Positions 8,827-19,604 of a DNA stretch of 64,000 bases are shown piece after piece. A model generated the notes under the pieces. The model saw only the letters and a list, made by a program, of their open reading frames with translations. It searched no databases and was not told the DNA's origin. A program made the position numbers and the translations under genes. Every line of letters starts with the position of its first letter. Positions within the stretch are counted from its first letter, which is position 1. The stretch is from Budvicia aquatica DSM 5075 = ATCC 35567 (GTDB lineage Bacteria; Pseudomonadota; Gammaproteobacteria; Enterobacterales; Enterobacteriaceae): contig NZ_ATYS01000024.1 of assembly GCF_000427805.1 (NCBI RefSeq), positions 1 to 64,000 of the forward strand, written 5' to 3'.

Positions 8827-10080
8827 ATGGATATCGTCGATCGGTTCATTTCCTATACTAAGATAAATACAACCACTGACAGAGATAAAGGTGCCGCAGG
8901 TATTATGCCTTCCTCTGAAGGGCAGCGTGTACTGGCTAATAAAGTGGCGGATGAACTCAGAGCATTAGGCCTCGTTGATGTACAGGTCAGTGACCGAGCG
9001 ATAGTGACTGCGACATTAGCCAGTAATGTGGATTATCCATTACCTGCGGTGGCTTTTTTTGGTCATCTGGATACCAGCGCGGAGCAAACCAATGATACCA
9101 AGGCTCAGATATTGCCTTATAAAGGCGGCGATCTTTGTCTGAATGCAGAGAAACAGATCTTTTTGCGCCAAAGTGAGTTCCCAGAGCTGAGTGACTATAT
9201 CGGCGATGACATTATTGTTACTGACGGTACCAGCCTTTTAGGGGCAGACGATAAAGCGGCGATTGCCTCTATCGTCAATACCATTCAGTATTTATTAGCA
9301 CACCCAGAGATTAAGCATGGTCCGGTTAAAGTCGGTTTAGTTCCTGATGAAGAACAAGGATTGCGGGGCTCTAAAGTATTTGATGTGAAAAGCTTTGGTG
9401 CTGACTTTGCCTATACCCTCGACTGCTGCGGTATTGGTGAGTTGGTGTACGAAAACTGGAATGCGGGCGATGCTGAAATCATCTTTACCGGTCAGTCGGC
9501 TCACCCGATGTCAGCAAAAGGGAAACTTAAAAACTCTTTATTAATGGCCCATAAATTTATTTCAATGCTACCGGGCGGCGAAGCACCTGAATATACCGAT
9601 GGCAGAGAAGGGTATTACTGGGTTAAGCAAATGCAGGGCAACAGTGCCAAAACCGTATTGAAAATGGACGTCAGAGATTTTACCGAAGAGGGATATCTGC
9701 GCCGGATGAAGTTCTTAGCTACTCTGGCTGAAGGTTGTGCTGCGTTATGGGGTGAGGAAAGCATTGAATGTAAGCTTGCAGACCGTTATGCCAACGTATT
9801 TAATAGCCTGCAGGGTGATTCAGCTTATCCTATCGATATTGCGGTTCAGGCCTATCGTAACCTGGGTATTGAGCCTAAAGTCACGCCAATGCGCGGTGGT
9901 TATGATGGCGCAGCGCTTTCTCAAAATGGTTTACCTTGCCCGAATATTTTCACCGGGGCGCATAACTTCCACTCAATCTATGAATATTTACCGGTAAAAT
10001 CACTGCGTGCTGCCAGCGATGTATTAGTCGAGGTGGTTAAGCTGACTCATGACCGCTTTGCAAGCGGTGATAAAGCATGA
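8827..10080 (+). CDS. pepT: Peptidase T (tripeptide aminopeptidase)
   Basis: This 417-residue M20B dizinc aminopeptidase removes N-terminal residues from tripeptides in the cytoplasm. Metal ligands and catalytic residues are visible: GHLDTS (H80, D82), TSLLGADDKAA (about D142), PDEEQG (the glutamate pair), and YTLDCCG. A C-terminal FTGAHNFHSIYEY supplies the last histidine. The length is close to E. coli PepT (408) with a slightly longer tail. The stop overlaps the next gene's ATG as ATGA, so PepT and a DcuC-type carrier are translationally coupled. In E. coli pepT instead neighbours phoPQ. Confidence 0.97.
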   Translation: MDIVDRFISYTKINTTTDRDKGAAGIMPSSEGQRVLANKVADELRALGLVDVQVSDRAIVTATLASNVDYPLPAVAFFGHLDTSAEQTNDTKAQILPYKGGDLCLNAEKQIFLRQSEFPELSDYIGDDIIVTDGTSLLGADDKAAIASIVNTIQYLLAHPEIKHGPVKVGLVPDEEQGLRGSKVFDVKSFGADFAYTLDCCGIGELVYENWNAGDAEIIFTGQSAHPMSAKGKLKNSLLMAHKFISMLPGGEAPEYTDGREGYYWVKQMQGNSAKTVLKMDVRDFTEEGYLRRMKFLATLAEGCAALWGEESIECKLADRYANVFNSLQGDSAYPIDIAVQAYRNLGIEPKVTPMRGGYDGAALSQNGLPCPNIFTGAHNFHSIYEYLPVKSLRAASDVLVEVVKLTHDRFASGDKA

Positions 10081-11468
10081 TTCAGGTTATTATTGCACTA
10101 TTGGTTATTGTGGTCGTTGCTCGGTTAATATTGAAAGGTTATAAAGCTGAACCGGTGCTGTTTGCCGCCGGTTTGATCTTAATGATCGTTACTATGGTAT
10201 TTGGCTGGGGAAGCATTTTACCGAAAAACTTAAAGACCACCGGTATTAGCTTCTTCGATCCTTTTGAAGTGATGCGGGATTTATTCAGTACCCGCGCTGC
10301 TGATTTAGGATTAATGATTATGGCCCTGATGGGATTTGCCCATTATATGGACCATATTGGCGCTAATAAAGCGGTTGTCCGGGTTGCTACCCGTCCGCTT
10401 AAAGCGCTACGTTCGCCTTATATTCTGCTGTTCTTTTCATTCTTGCTTGCCAGCGTACTTCAATTAGCTATTCCGTCGGCAACCGGTCTCGCGGTACTGC
10501 TAATGGGGACGATGTTCCCTATTATGATCGGTCTTGGGTTATCACCGGCTTCTGCGGCGGGCGTTATTGCCACCTCACTGGGTGTGGCCTATACGCCGAT
10601 GGCCGTTGATGCTATCAGGGCTACCGATGCTGTCGGCATGGGGAAAGATGTCGTTGGCTATGTGATTTCTTATCAGGGGCCGGCGGCTATCGCAACCGTG
10701 CTGGCCGTTGGTATTACTCACGTCTTTTGGCAACGCCACTGCGATCTCAAACTGGGCATAGTACCGGACCTTGGTAAGGAAGATGAGGAAGGCAGTAAAG
10801 AGAAGGGGGCTCCCGGTTTCTATGCTTTACTTCCTATGTTACCGATTATTATGGCGATCGTTTTCTCTAAGCTTTTCGTAAAAGATATCAATCTTGACGT
10901 TGTGACCATCGTTCTGATTTGTATGTTTATCTGTATGGTTATAGAGACGGTACGTACGTTAGACTTTAAACAGGTATGCGCCGGGTTTAATCAATTTCTG
11001 AAAGGAATGGGCAGTGCCTTTACCGGGGTTGTCGGCTTATTAGTCGCCGCAGGCGTATTTGCTCACGGTATTAAAGCGATTGGGGCCATTGAACAAATGA
11101 TCTCGATGGCTGAACACGTCGGGCTACCGCCGTTTGCGATGGCGATCGTTTTTGCCATTGTCACCCTTGCTGCTGCAATTATTATGGGCTCAGGCAACGC
11201 GCCGTTCTTGGCTTTTGTTGAGCTTATTCCTCAAATTGCACAGAGTATGGGTGTGAATCCGGTTGGTATGATTTTGCCAATGCAGCAGGCTTCCCATATG
11301 GGGCGTGCTATGTCGCCTGTTTCCGGCGTTATTATCGCCGTATCCAGCGGAGCCAAACTGTCTCCGTTTGATGTGGTCAAGAGAACGGCCATTCCACTGT
11401 TAGTGGGATTGGTTGTTCATACTCTGATAGTCGGGATTTTCTTTACCGGTCCGATAGTGGCTGGTTGA
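10077..11468 (+). CDS. DcuC-family C4-dicarboxylate carrier
   Basis: This 463-residue integral membrane protein matches the DcuC family (E. coli DcuC has 461). Similar blocks are RLILKGYKAEPVLFAAGLIL, ADLGLMIMALMGFAHYMDHIGAN, LLASVLQLAIPSATGLAVLLMGTMFP, MGSGNAPFLAFVELIPQ and QQASHMGRAMSPVSGVIIAVS, with about 10-12 membrane spans. DcuC carriers exchange or export succinate and other C4-dicarboxylates during anaerobic growth. Some relatives are annotated as YfcC or peptide-linked carriers, so the substrate here is inferred. Its start codon overlaps the pepT stop, which suggests co-regulation with tripeptide use. A strong bidirectional terminator follows. Confidence 0.85.
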   Translation: MIQVIIALLVIVVVARLILKGYKAEPVLFAAGLILMIVTMVFGWGSILPKNLKTTGISFFDPFEVMRDLFSTRAADLGLMIMALMGFAHYMDHIGANKAVVRVATRPLKALRSPYILLFFSFLLASVLQLAIPSATGLAVLLMGTMFPIMIGLGLSPASAAGVIATSLGVAYTPMAVDAIRATDAVGMGKDVVGYVISYQGPAAIATVLAVGITHVFWQRHCDLKLGIVPDLGKEDEEGSKEKGAPGFYALLPMLPIIMAIVFSKLFVKDINLDVVTIVLICMFICMVIETVRTLDFKQVCAGFNQFLKGMGSAFTGVVGLLVAAGVFAHGIKAIGAIEQMISMAEHVGLPPFAMAIVFAIVTLAAAIIMGSGNAPFLAFVELIPQIAQSMGVNPVGMILPMQQASHMGRAMSPVSGVIIAVSSGAKLSPFDVVKRTAIPLLVGLVVHTLIVGIFFTGPIVAG

Positions 11469-11493
11469 TATTTGACTGACGAGATTGTTAAAT

Positions 11494-11520
11494 AAAAAAC
11501 GCGCTGTTAGCGCGTTTTTT
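11494..11520. terminator. Bidirectional Rho-independent terminator
   Basis: AAAAAACGCGCTGTTAGCGCG followed by TTTTTT. The GCGC stem is flanked by A and T tracts, so it serves both the pepT-dcuC operon (+) and purB (-), which converge here. Confidence 0.92.
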
Positions 11521-11544
11521 ATGGTCTAAATAAGATAGATGAAT

Positions 11545-13565
<2,021 letters not shown>

Positions 13566-13567
13566 GT

Positions 13568-14671
13568 TTAATCCTGTAATCGTTCTTCGATAACACCACC
13601 ACCAAGGCAAATTTCACCCTGATAGAAAACGGCTGACTGCCCCGGAGTTACTGCGGCAACCGGTTCATCAAAGCGAACTTCAATGCGGTCGTCGCCATGG
13701 GGAATAACGGTACAGGATACATCCTGTTGCCGATAACGGGTTTTGACCGTACAGCTAAATTTTTCGTTAACCACCAGCCGATCAACCCAGTGTAACTGTT
13801 GAGCTATCAGACCGGTTGAGAACAAGCTAGGGTGGTCATGCCCTTGAGCAACAATAAGGTGATTGTTTTTTAGATCCTTATCTACCACATACCATGGATC
13901 TTCACCGCCATCTTTTAAACCGCCGATGCCCAGACCTTTACGCTGGCCTAAGGTGTGATACATCAGGCCCTGATGCTGGCCGATAGTCTCACCATCAACG
14001 GTGACTATTTTACCCGGTTGAGCGGGTAAATAGCGGGCTAAGAAGTCTTTGAATTTACGTTCACCGATAAAACAGATACCGGTTGAATCTTTCTTTTTCG
14101 CCGTGACTAAATCAAGCTGTTCCGCAATACGGCGTACTTCTGGTTTTTCTAATTCTCCGACCGGAAACAGGCTTTGCGCGATTTGTTCATGGCTTAAAGT
14201 ATATAGGAAATAGCTTTGGTCTTTATTGGTATCCACACCGCGCAGCAGGCGGCTTTTACCGTCAACGTCTTGACGACGGACGTAGTGACCGGTAGCAATA
14301 TAATCCGCGCCTAAATCTTCTGCGGCAAACTCAAGAAAGGCTTTAAATTTTATTTCTTTATTACACAAAATATCCGGATTAGGCGTACGTCCGGCCTTAT
14401 ATTCGGCCAGAAAATGTTCAAATACATTATCCCAGTATTCTGCGGAGAAATTGATGGTATGTAGCTCAATACCTAATTTATCGCAGACTGATTGGGCATC
14501 GGCTAAATCTTCAGAGGCTGAACAGTATTCGTCCGAATCATCTTCCTCCCAGTTTTTCATAAATAAACCGGCCACCTGATAGCCTTGCTGCAAAAGCAAA
14601 TAGGCTGAAACGGAGGAGTCGACACCACCGGACATTCCGACAATGACTTTTTTCTGGCTATTATCTGACAT
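13568..14671 (-). CDS. mnmA: tRNA-specific 2-thiouridylase MnmA
   Basis: The ATG at 14671 ([20 protein letters not shown]) follows ACGAGAG and matches the E. coli start; the extra 14 codons upstream are unlikely. The product has 367 residues. It carries the N-type ATP pyrophosphatase PP-loop (GMSGGVDSS) and the two catalytic cysteines in [13 protein letters not shown] and [12 protein letters not shown]. The enzyme thiolates U34 of tRNA-Lys, -Glu and -Gln, taking sulfur from the IscS-Tus relay through TusE. The stop is two bases from hflD, so the two are translationally linked. A C-terminal beta-barrel ([20 protein letters not shown]) completes the protein. Confidence 0.97.
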   Translation of the reverse strand: MSDNSQKKVIVGMSGGVDSSVSAYLLLQQGYQVAGLFMKNWEEDDSDEYCSASEDLADAQSVCDKLGIELHTINFSAEYWDNVFEHFLAEYKAGRTPNPDILCNKEIKFKAFLEFAAEDLGADYIATGHYVRRQDVDGKSRLLRGVDTNKDQSYFLYTLSHEQIAQSLFPVGELEKPEVRRIAEQLDLVTAKKKDSTGICFIGERKFKDFLARYLPAQPGKIVTVDGETIGQHQGLMYHTLGQRKGLGIGGLKDGGEDPWYVVDKDLKNNHLIVAQGHDHPSLFSTGLIAQQLHWVDRLVVNEKFSCTVKTRYRQQDVSCTVIPHGDDRIEVRFDEPVAAVTPGQSAVFYQGEICLGGGVIEERLQD

Positions 14672-14760
14672 GGGACTCTCGTGTGCTGTTAAGGCTAAAG
14701 ATGAAACATACAAAATTTATGACGCAAGATTTTAGCACGTTGCTGGCGCGGACGCATCGC

Positions 14761-15231
14761 CTAAGGCAACAGGTTTTCGGGCCATTCAAACGTTTCTAAT
14801 AATGACAATGGGTAGCGAGTGGTTTGTTGGTAACGTAAAAGGCTTTGCCTGACTAATGGAGAACGAAGATTCTGAGCATGAATAATTTCGTTATAAGTCA
14901 GCCATAAACAACGCTCAATATCATCATCCTGAGGCTGAGTGGCGACAATTTCAGGCAAATCGATAGAAAAAGTGAAGCGAATAAACGGCGTTTTATCCGG
15001 AGCAATCCATTGATAAATCTGCAATAACGACTGCGGTGCAGCGATAATGCCGGTTTCTTCCCACAGCTCTCGCTGTGCGCCTTCAAGCAGCGTTTCGTTC
15101 GCCTCTAAATGGCCGGCAGGCTGATTCAGGGTAGGTTTACCTTTTATCAACTCCTCAACCATCAGAAATTTATCTTCAGCCTGAACAACACAGGCCAGAG
15201 TAACATGAGGTTTAAACTGAGTTTCAGACAT
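14761..15231 (-). CDS. nudJ: Nudix phosphohydrolase NudJ
   Basis: The chosen ATG (15231) gives 156 residues beginning [17 protein letters not shown] and follows GGAGAGAAATTAAAC. It starts inside the end of rluE (8-nt overlap). The Nudix box [23 protein letters not shown] fits GX5EX7REUXEEXGU. E. coli NudJ hydrolyses thiamin pyrophosphate precursors such as HMP-PP and also nucleoside di- and triphosphates. Most of the remainder, including [14 protein letters not shown] and NLRSPLV, matches that protein. The order rluE-nudJ-mnmA is the E. coli one. Confidence 0.95.
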   Translation of the reverse strand: MSETQFKPHVTLACVVQAEDKFLMVEELIKGKPTLNQPAGHLEANETLLEGAQRELWEETGIIAAPQSLLQIYQWIAPDKTPFIRFTFSIDLPEIVATQPQDDDIERCLWLTYNEIIHAQNLRSPLVRQSLLRYQQTTRYPLSLLETFEWPENLLP

Positions 15232-15844
15232 GTTTAATTTCTCTCCATTCTCCGGGGGCCAGATTATCAAGGTTCCAGTTATTTAAACTGTAGCGGATTA
15301 AGCGCAAAGTCGGAAAACCAATATGGGCAGTCATTCTGCGTACCTGTCTGTTACGACCTTCATACAGCGTAATTTTCAACCAACTGGTCGGAATCGATTT
15401 TCTTTCTCTGATCGGCGGATCCCGTGGCCACAGCCAATCGGGTTGTGAAATGATTTCGGCCCCCGCGGGTAAGGTCAGGCCATCGTTTAAGGTTATGCCC
15501 TTTCGCAGCTGCTCTAATGCCATATCGTCAGGTATACCTTCAACCTGAACCAGATAAACCTTTCCGGTTTTATGTTGCGGCTGTGTTAATTTAGCCTGAA
15601 GTTTTCCATCATTAGTCAGGACTAAAAGGCCTTCACTGTCGCGATCTAATCGCCCGGCGGCATAAACACCGGCCACCGGAATAAAATCTTTTAACGTTTT
15701 CCTTCCGGCTTCATCAGTGAACTGCGGCAAAACGTCATAAGGTTTATTAAACAAAATGATACGTGTCGGGCCTTTAAACTCACGACCGCTGATTTTTTTT
15801 CTGTTCCGGTTGGCAGAATTATTTTTAATTGCTAATTTTAACAT
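15224..15844 (-). CDS. rluE: 23S rRNA pseudouridine(2457) synthase RluE
   Basis: This 206-residue RsuA-family pseudouridine synthase isomerises U2457 of 23S rRNA. The catalytic motif [17 protein letters not shown] holds the active aspartate; [34 protein letters not shown] and the N-terminal [15 protein letters not shown] are family blocks. As in E. coli RluE the S4 domain is absent. A basic N-terminal tail ([17 protein letters not shown]) precedes the domain. The gene overlaps nudJ by 8 nt and is divergent from icd with a 131-bp spacer. Confidence 0.96.
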   Translation of the reverse strand: MLKLAIKNNSANRNRKKISGREFKGPTRIILFNKPYDVLPQFTDEAGRKTLKDFIPVAGVYAAGRLDRDSEGLLVLTNDGKLQAKLTQPQHKTGKVYLVQVEGIPDDMALEQLRKGITLNDGLTLPAGAEIISQPDWLWPRDPPIRERKSIPTSWLKITLYEGRNRQVRRMTAHIGFPTLRLIRYSLNNWNLDNLAPGEWREIKHV

Positions 15845-15975
15845 GTGATTTTGAGTGTTGAATCGTTAAACCATTATAGTTGAAAAAGTTTTTGGTTGGC
15901 GGACTTTAACTATTGAAGTAGTATCATTACGCATCTTACAAAATATTAACAAATATGTCCTCAGAGGAGAGTTTG

Positions 15976-17229
15976 ATGGAAAGCAAAGTTGTTGTTCCGA
16001 CCGCAGGTAAAAAAATTACAGTTGATGCCAATGGTAAACTCGCAGTTCCGCACGATCCTATCATCCCATATATTGAGGGAGATGGCATCGGTGTTGATGT
16101 AACACCTGTGATGATTGACGTTGTTGATGCTGCAGTAAAGAAAGCCTACGGTGGTGAGCGAAAAATCTCCTGGATGGAAATCTATACGGGTGAGAAGTCG
16201 ACCCAAGTGTACGGTAAAGACGTTTGGCTACCGGAAGAAACGTTAGACCTGATTCGTGATTATCGGGTAGCGATTAAAGGGCCATTAACTACGCCAGTCG
16301 GCGGCGGTATTCGTTCTCTAAACGTCGCTCTTCGCCAACAGTTAGACTTATACATCTGTCTGCGCCCGGTTCGTTACTATGAAGGTACTCCTAGCCCGGT
16401 AAAACAGCCTGAGCTGACCGATATGGTGATCTTTCGCGAGAATGCGGAAGATATTTATGCCGGCGTTGAATGGAAAGCTGGCACGGCAGAAGCCGACAAA
16501 GTGATTAAGTTCCTGCGTGAAGAGATGGGCGTAACTAAGATTCGTTTCCCTGAGCAATGTGGTATCGGTATCAAGCCGTGTTCAGAGCAGGGAACAAAGC
16601 GTTTAGTCAGAGCGGCCATCGAGTACGCAATTGTGAATAACCGCGAGTCAGTTACGCTGGTTCATAAAGGCAATATCATGAAGTTCACCGAAGGTGCTTT
16701 CAAAGACTGGGGTTACCAGCTGGCGAAAGAAGAATTTGGTGGTGAACTGATCGACGGCGGTCCATGGATGAAGATTAAAAATCCGAATACCGGCAAAGAA
16801 ATCATCATTAAAGATGTGATTGCCGATGCTTTCTTACAGCAAATTTTACTGCGTCCTGCTGAGTATGATGTGATTGCAACCATGAACCTGAATGGCGATT
16901 ACATCTCTGATGCATTAGCGGCTCAGGTTGGCGGAATTGGTATTGCACCGGGTGCTAATATCGGTGATGACTGCGCACTGTTTGAAGCGACTCATGGTAC
17001 AGCACCTAAATATGCCGGTCAGGATAAAGTAAACCCTGGTTCAGTTATCCTCTCTGCGGAGATGATGCTGCGTCATATGGGCTGGTTCGAAGCGGCTGAC
17101 TTAATTGTTAAAGGTATGGAAGGGGCGATTAAAAATAAAACCGTCACTTACGACTTTGAACGCTTAATGGACGGCGCTAAGCTACGGAAATGCAGTGAGT
17201 TTGGTCAAGACATAATCGATAATATGTAA
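15976..17229 (+). CDS. icd: NADP-dependent isocitrate dehydrogenase
   Basis: The start at 15976 (MESKVVVP) is supported by AGAGGAG seven bases upstream and by the E. coli protein; seven extra codons upstream are not needed. The product is 417 residues, E. coli Icd being 416. It oxidises isocitrate to 2-oxoglutarate with NADP in the TCA cycle. [13 protein letters not shown] contains S114, the site phosphorylated by AceK in E. coli (S113). Further marks are the isocitrate-binding arginines, [25 protein letters not shown] and [17 protein letters not shown]. The 3' end of icd is a known phage attachment site, and an integrase relic lies 111 bp downstream. Confidence 0.98.
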   Translation: MESKVVVPTAGKKITVDANGKLAVPHDPIIPYIEGDGIGVDVTPVMIDVVDAAVKKAYGGERKISWMEIYTGEKSTQVYGKDVWLPEETLDLIRDYRVAIKGPLTTPVGGGIRSLNVALRQQLDLYICLRPVRYYEGTPSPVKQPELTDMVIFRENAEDIYAGVEWKAGTAEADKVIKFLREEMGVTKIRFPEQCGIGIKPCSEQGTKRLVRAAIEYAIVNNRESVTLVHKGNIMKFTEGAFKDWGYQLAKEEFGGELIDGGPWMKIKNPNTGKEIIIKDVIADAFLQQILLRPAEYDVIATMNLNGDYISDALAAQVGGIGIAPGANIGDDCALFEATHGTAPKYAGQDKVNPGSVILSAEMMLRHMGWFEAADLIVKGMEGAIKNKTVTYDFERLMDGAKLRKCSEFGQDIIDNM

Positions 17230-17252
17230 TTTATCGCTACTGATAAAATCCT

Positions 17253-17280
17253 CGGGGGCTTCGGCCTCCGATTGTTTTTG
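17253..17280 (+). terminator. Rho-independent terminator after icd
   Basis: CGGGGGC-TTCG-GCCTCCG (17253-17270) forms a 7-bp stem with one G-T pair on a stable TTCG tetraloop, followed by ATTGTTTTTG. It starts 23 bp after the icd stop. Confidence 0.88.
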
Positions 17281-17340
17281 TGCTTGGCTAAAAGTCTTTC
17301 CCCAAAACTCCTCCCCAAAATTGGCTAGAATTTAGACTAA

Positions 17341-17589
17341 TTAAATGGCAATTGTTAGCCATTCCTTTCCTTTGTTATCGCTATATTTGTCGGTCATTTT
17401 TTGATTCTTGTGGCCGAGTAACTTTTTAGTATCTATTCCTTGAGCTCGATATAACCGTTCTGACAATGAGCGCTGTTGGTGAAATATTGGCGGGCTCCCA
17501 TTTTTCCATTCAATTACTGCCAAATCGCGAGCTTTAGAAAATGCTGTGGTTATCGCTCCTGTTGATGATTTACCTCCGTGCTTATTGAA
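17341..17589 (-). pseudogene. C-terminal relic of a lambda-type prophage integrase
   Basis: Reading the minus strand from 17589 gives about 82 residues before the stop: KSSTGAITTAFSKARDL... then SPPIFHQQRSLSERLYR, GIDTKKLLGHKNQKMTDKYSD and GKEWLTIAI. This corresponds to the C-terminal catalytic part of a tyrosine recombinase of the lambda Int type, with the H-x-x-R box (HQQR), the second histidine (LLGHK) and the nucleophile tyrosine (DKYSD). The first catalytic arginine and everything upstream are gone; a TGA precedes the relic in frame. Its position and orientation, pointing at the 3' end of icd, match icd-specific phages such as e14. Confidence 0.85.
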
Positions 17590-17617
17590 TCATCACTTTC
17601 AGTGGCTAGCGTGGCTA

Positions 17618-17947
17618 TTACACCTTGGAGCGTAGATACATTCGTCGAAGAATAATCCCCGTCAGCATACCCGTTAATGCTCCAACGACCAGTCCGGGCT
17701 TAAGCAGAATAATCCCAGACAAACCCCCTAATGCGGAGCTCAATATAACAACGGCGAAGTTATTCTTTATCTTGGGATTAATCAGGAATTCCATCAATAA
17801 ACTGTAAATAATTGACTGTATGCCAGTCAAAAAGTAAGCAGACATCATAAAACCAAACACAATTAAGAAACCGTCTTTATTTATTGCTATGTCGAAAGTT
17901 CCATCGTTAATAAAGAAGACGATTTGATAAATAATCACCACCACCAT
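17618..17947 (-). CDS. Small integral membrane protein, unrecognised
   Basis: 109 residues from ATG 17947 with about three hydrophobic spans (IIYQIVFFI, FLIVFGFMMSAYFLTGIQSIIYSLLM, FAVVILSSALGGLSGIILLKPGLVVGALTGMLTGIIL) and a basic tail (RRMYLRSKV), suggesting an inner-membrane protein with a cytoplasmic C-terminus. The ATG has no ribosome site. The same frame stays open upstream to a TAG at 18007, with a perfect AAGGAG seven bases before an ATT codon (18001-17999). Starting there gives KGLRITTGILAPAPIGTMVV and 127 residues, so an ATT start is possible. The family is not recognised. The gene lies in the icd-adjacent accessory segment and may be prophage cargo. Confidence 0.6.
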   Translation of the reverse strand: MVVVIIYQIVFFINDGTFDIAINKDGFLIVFGFMMSAYFLTGIQSIIYSLLMEFLINPKIKNNFAVVILSSALGGLSGIILLKPGLVVGALTGMLTGIILRRMYLRSKV

Positions 17948-18227
17948 GGTGCCGATTGGTGCTGGTGCTAATATTCCCGTGGTAATTCGTAGTCCTTTAA
18001 TGATCTAACTCCTTGTACTTGGGTGAACAACCTTGTTCGAGCGATGATTAAACAATAATGCCAGCTATGGAAATAAAAGGTATAACTAATTTAACCTCAC
18101 TCTTTTAGCTTGTATGGCAGCTTACCGAGCGTTTTTTATATGGTTTGCGATAAGTCGTTACTTTGACAGTTACCTCCAGATATCAATCATTGCTATGCTG
18201 ACTAAAATCATTCAAGGGATATCAGCA

Positions 18228-18593
18228 GTGAAAAAAATAGTATTTGCCGTTGCGTGTGCTTTAACCTTGGCCGGGTGTGTAACATCAGCGGTACGGCCTA
18301 GTATGGCTAAGCTAACTCCGCCTGAAAGAGTATTTGCCTATCAGACCAATATTCCCAATGAATCTAAATTAACGGTTGTAAGGGATTCTGGGTTTTTAGG
18401 TGGTTGCTATTATGGCTTTTATATAAACGGTGAGAAAGCGGCAAGCATTGATGTGGGTGAAAAGGTAGAATTTCACCTGATATCTGGTGAGCTGACGCTA
18501 GGCTTCAAAGGGGAAGGTTCCATTTGTATCGCGAATGTACTTCAGACTGAAAGACAGATCGTATTAAAACCCGGGGAGCATAAAGCGGTATGA
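18228..18593 (+). CDS. Small lipoprotein, unrecognised
   Basis: The GTG at 18228 follows CAAGGGAT at good spacing and begins a clear lipoprotein signal peptide, KKIVFAVACALTLAGC, with the lipobox LAGC and C17. An upstream ATG at 18114 would bury this signal. The 121-residue precursor becomes a small outer-envelope lipoprotein whose mature part is mostly beta strand (GFLGGCYYGFYINGEKAASIDVG, VEFHLISGELTLGF, ILKPGEHK-like end). This resembles DUF2846-type lipoproteins in layout, but I cannot confirm the family. No operon partner is visible. V at +2 after the cysteine would predict outer-membrane sorting in enterics. Confidence 0.7.
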   Translation: MKKIVFAVACALTLAGCVTSAVRPSMAKLTPPERVFAYQTNIPNESKLTVVRDSGFLGGCYYGFYINGEKAASIDVGEKVEFHLISGELTLGFKGEGSICIANVLQTERQIVLKPGEHKAV

Positions 18594-18950
18594 CTATTTG
18601 CAGATTCTGACGGATACTTAGATTTAAAGCTGATAACATTAAATTGAAGCACATTATGGATCTGGATAAGAGATAAATTAGTTAATTCAATAACCGACTC
18701 TTGAACTGACCCCATAAAATTGGACCGTGATTTAAGCATGAAGTTGTCACTATGCCAACCCACAGCGCTTCGGCAAATACATCTATCAACGTAAACTACA
18801 CTATTTTGGAATTCTAGCCAGACAATCTGGGGGATAATAATTAAAGGCGGCGCTTTTGTTGAAATACTTTCAAATATAGTTAACATAAATTGATTATATA
18901 CTTTGATATTTAATATTTAAATGACTCAGACAATCCAAATTGGAGCTAAT
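18594..18950. other. Intergenic stretch without a supported gene
   Basis: About 360 bp. A minus-strand frame covers much of it but has no ribosome site and no recognisable family. A short ACTGACCCCATAAAATTGG at about 18696 looks vaguely like the end of an IS3-family element, but no partner end or transposase is present. The right part carries the deaminase promoter and GGAG ribosome site. Confidence 0.4.
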
Positions 18951-19394
18951 ATGGGTAATCATCAAACATTTATTCTTATGGCTATAAAACGCGCAAAAAA
19001 AAGTGCTCAGAATGGAGGCTATCCATTTGGCGCTGTTGTCGTTAAAGATGGTGATATTGTTGGTAAGAGCAACATTGATGATCAAGAGTTTGATCCTACT
19101 GCCCATGCTGAGTTATCGGCAATAAGAAATGCTTGTAAAAACCTTAAAGTATATAACTTAACTGGTTGTAAAATTTACTCTTCTTGTCATCCTTGTCAGT
19201 TATGCTTAGGGGCCATTAAATGGGTAGGTATAAAGGACATTTTCTATGCTATGGATAAAAACGACGCACAAGCTATTGGCTATGCCGATGATATATTTAT
19301 GGATGATTCAGTAGTATTAAGTAAAACCAAAATGCAAGATGAAAATATACTGGTGTTTATGAAAAATTGGTATGCGCAACGAAATGGACAATGA
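18951..19394 (+). CDS. Cytidine/guanine deaminase-fold protein (GuaD-like)
   Basis: From ATG 18951 (TTGGAGCTAAT upstream) the protein has 147 residues. It carries the zinc-dependent deaminase signature: the H-A-E box in FDPTAHAELSAIRNAC and the P-C-x2-C box in CHPCQLCLGAIKW. The HAE context DPTAHAE...AIRNAC, LTGCKIYSSCHPCQLC and the C-terminus resemble Bacillus GuaD guanine deaminases more than TadA or CMP deaminases. The likely reaction is hydrolytic deamination of guanine or a related base in the cytoplasm. No purine-catabolism genes are adjacent, so the substrate is inferred. The coding sequence is AT-richer than its core neighbours, suggesting acquisition. Confidence 0.8.
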   Translation: MGNHQTFILMAIKRAKKSAQNGGYPFGAVVVKDGDIVGKSNIDDQEFDPTAHAELSAIRNACKNLKVYNLTGCKIYSSCHPCQLCLGAIKWVGIKDIFYAMDKNDAQAIGYADDIFMDDSVVLSKTKMQDENILVFMKNWYAQRNGQ

Positions 19395-19565
19395 ACAGTT
19401 CGTTATAACCATCTAATAACTGTTGTCTAAATGCGTTCTTATATCTAAATTCTAACGCCTGACAACGACGGGGGCTTTTTTCATATCTTACTCTATAAAA
19501 TATTATCTAAGTGCTCATAACTGAGGCGTCTTCTACTTCTGTTACTCCATTGATTGAAGACAATA

Positions 19566-19592
19566 AACAACCCGCCGAAACGGGCTGTTTAG
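19566..19592 (-). terminator. Rho-independent terminator of the UspF-like gene
   Basis: Read on the minus strand, AACAGCCCG-TTTCGG-CGGGTTGTTTATT is a stable stem with a T-rich tail. It sits 13 bp beyond the stop of the gene at 19605. On the plus strand the tail is weaker, though it may also stop transcription of the deaminase gene. Confidence 0.8.
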
Positions 19593-19604
19593 TTAAATTA
19601 CATC

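Noticed and set aside
13566-13610. Longer hflD start at 13610
   Set aside because: It lies within mnmA and lacks a ribosome site; GTG 13565 has AGGA and the conserved N-terminus.
17230-18100. Duplicated 3' end of icd as the right attachment site of the lost prophage
   Set aside because: No copy of the last bases of icd could be found in the following 900 bp.
18694-18730. ACTGACCCCATAAAATTGGACC, resembling an IS3-family terminal repeat
   Set aside because: No matching inverted end and no transposase remains within the segment; similarity is too short to call.
18542-18886. 114-residue minus-strand frame between the lipoprotein and deaminase genes
   Set aside because: No ribosome site, no recognisable domain, overlap with the lipoprotein gene, and low-quality residue composition; treated as chance.
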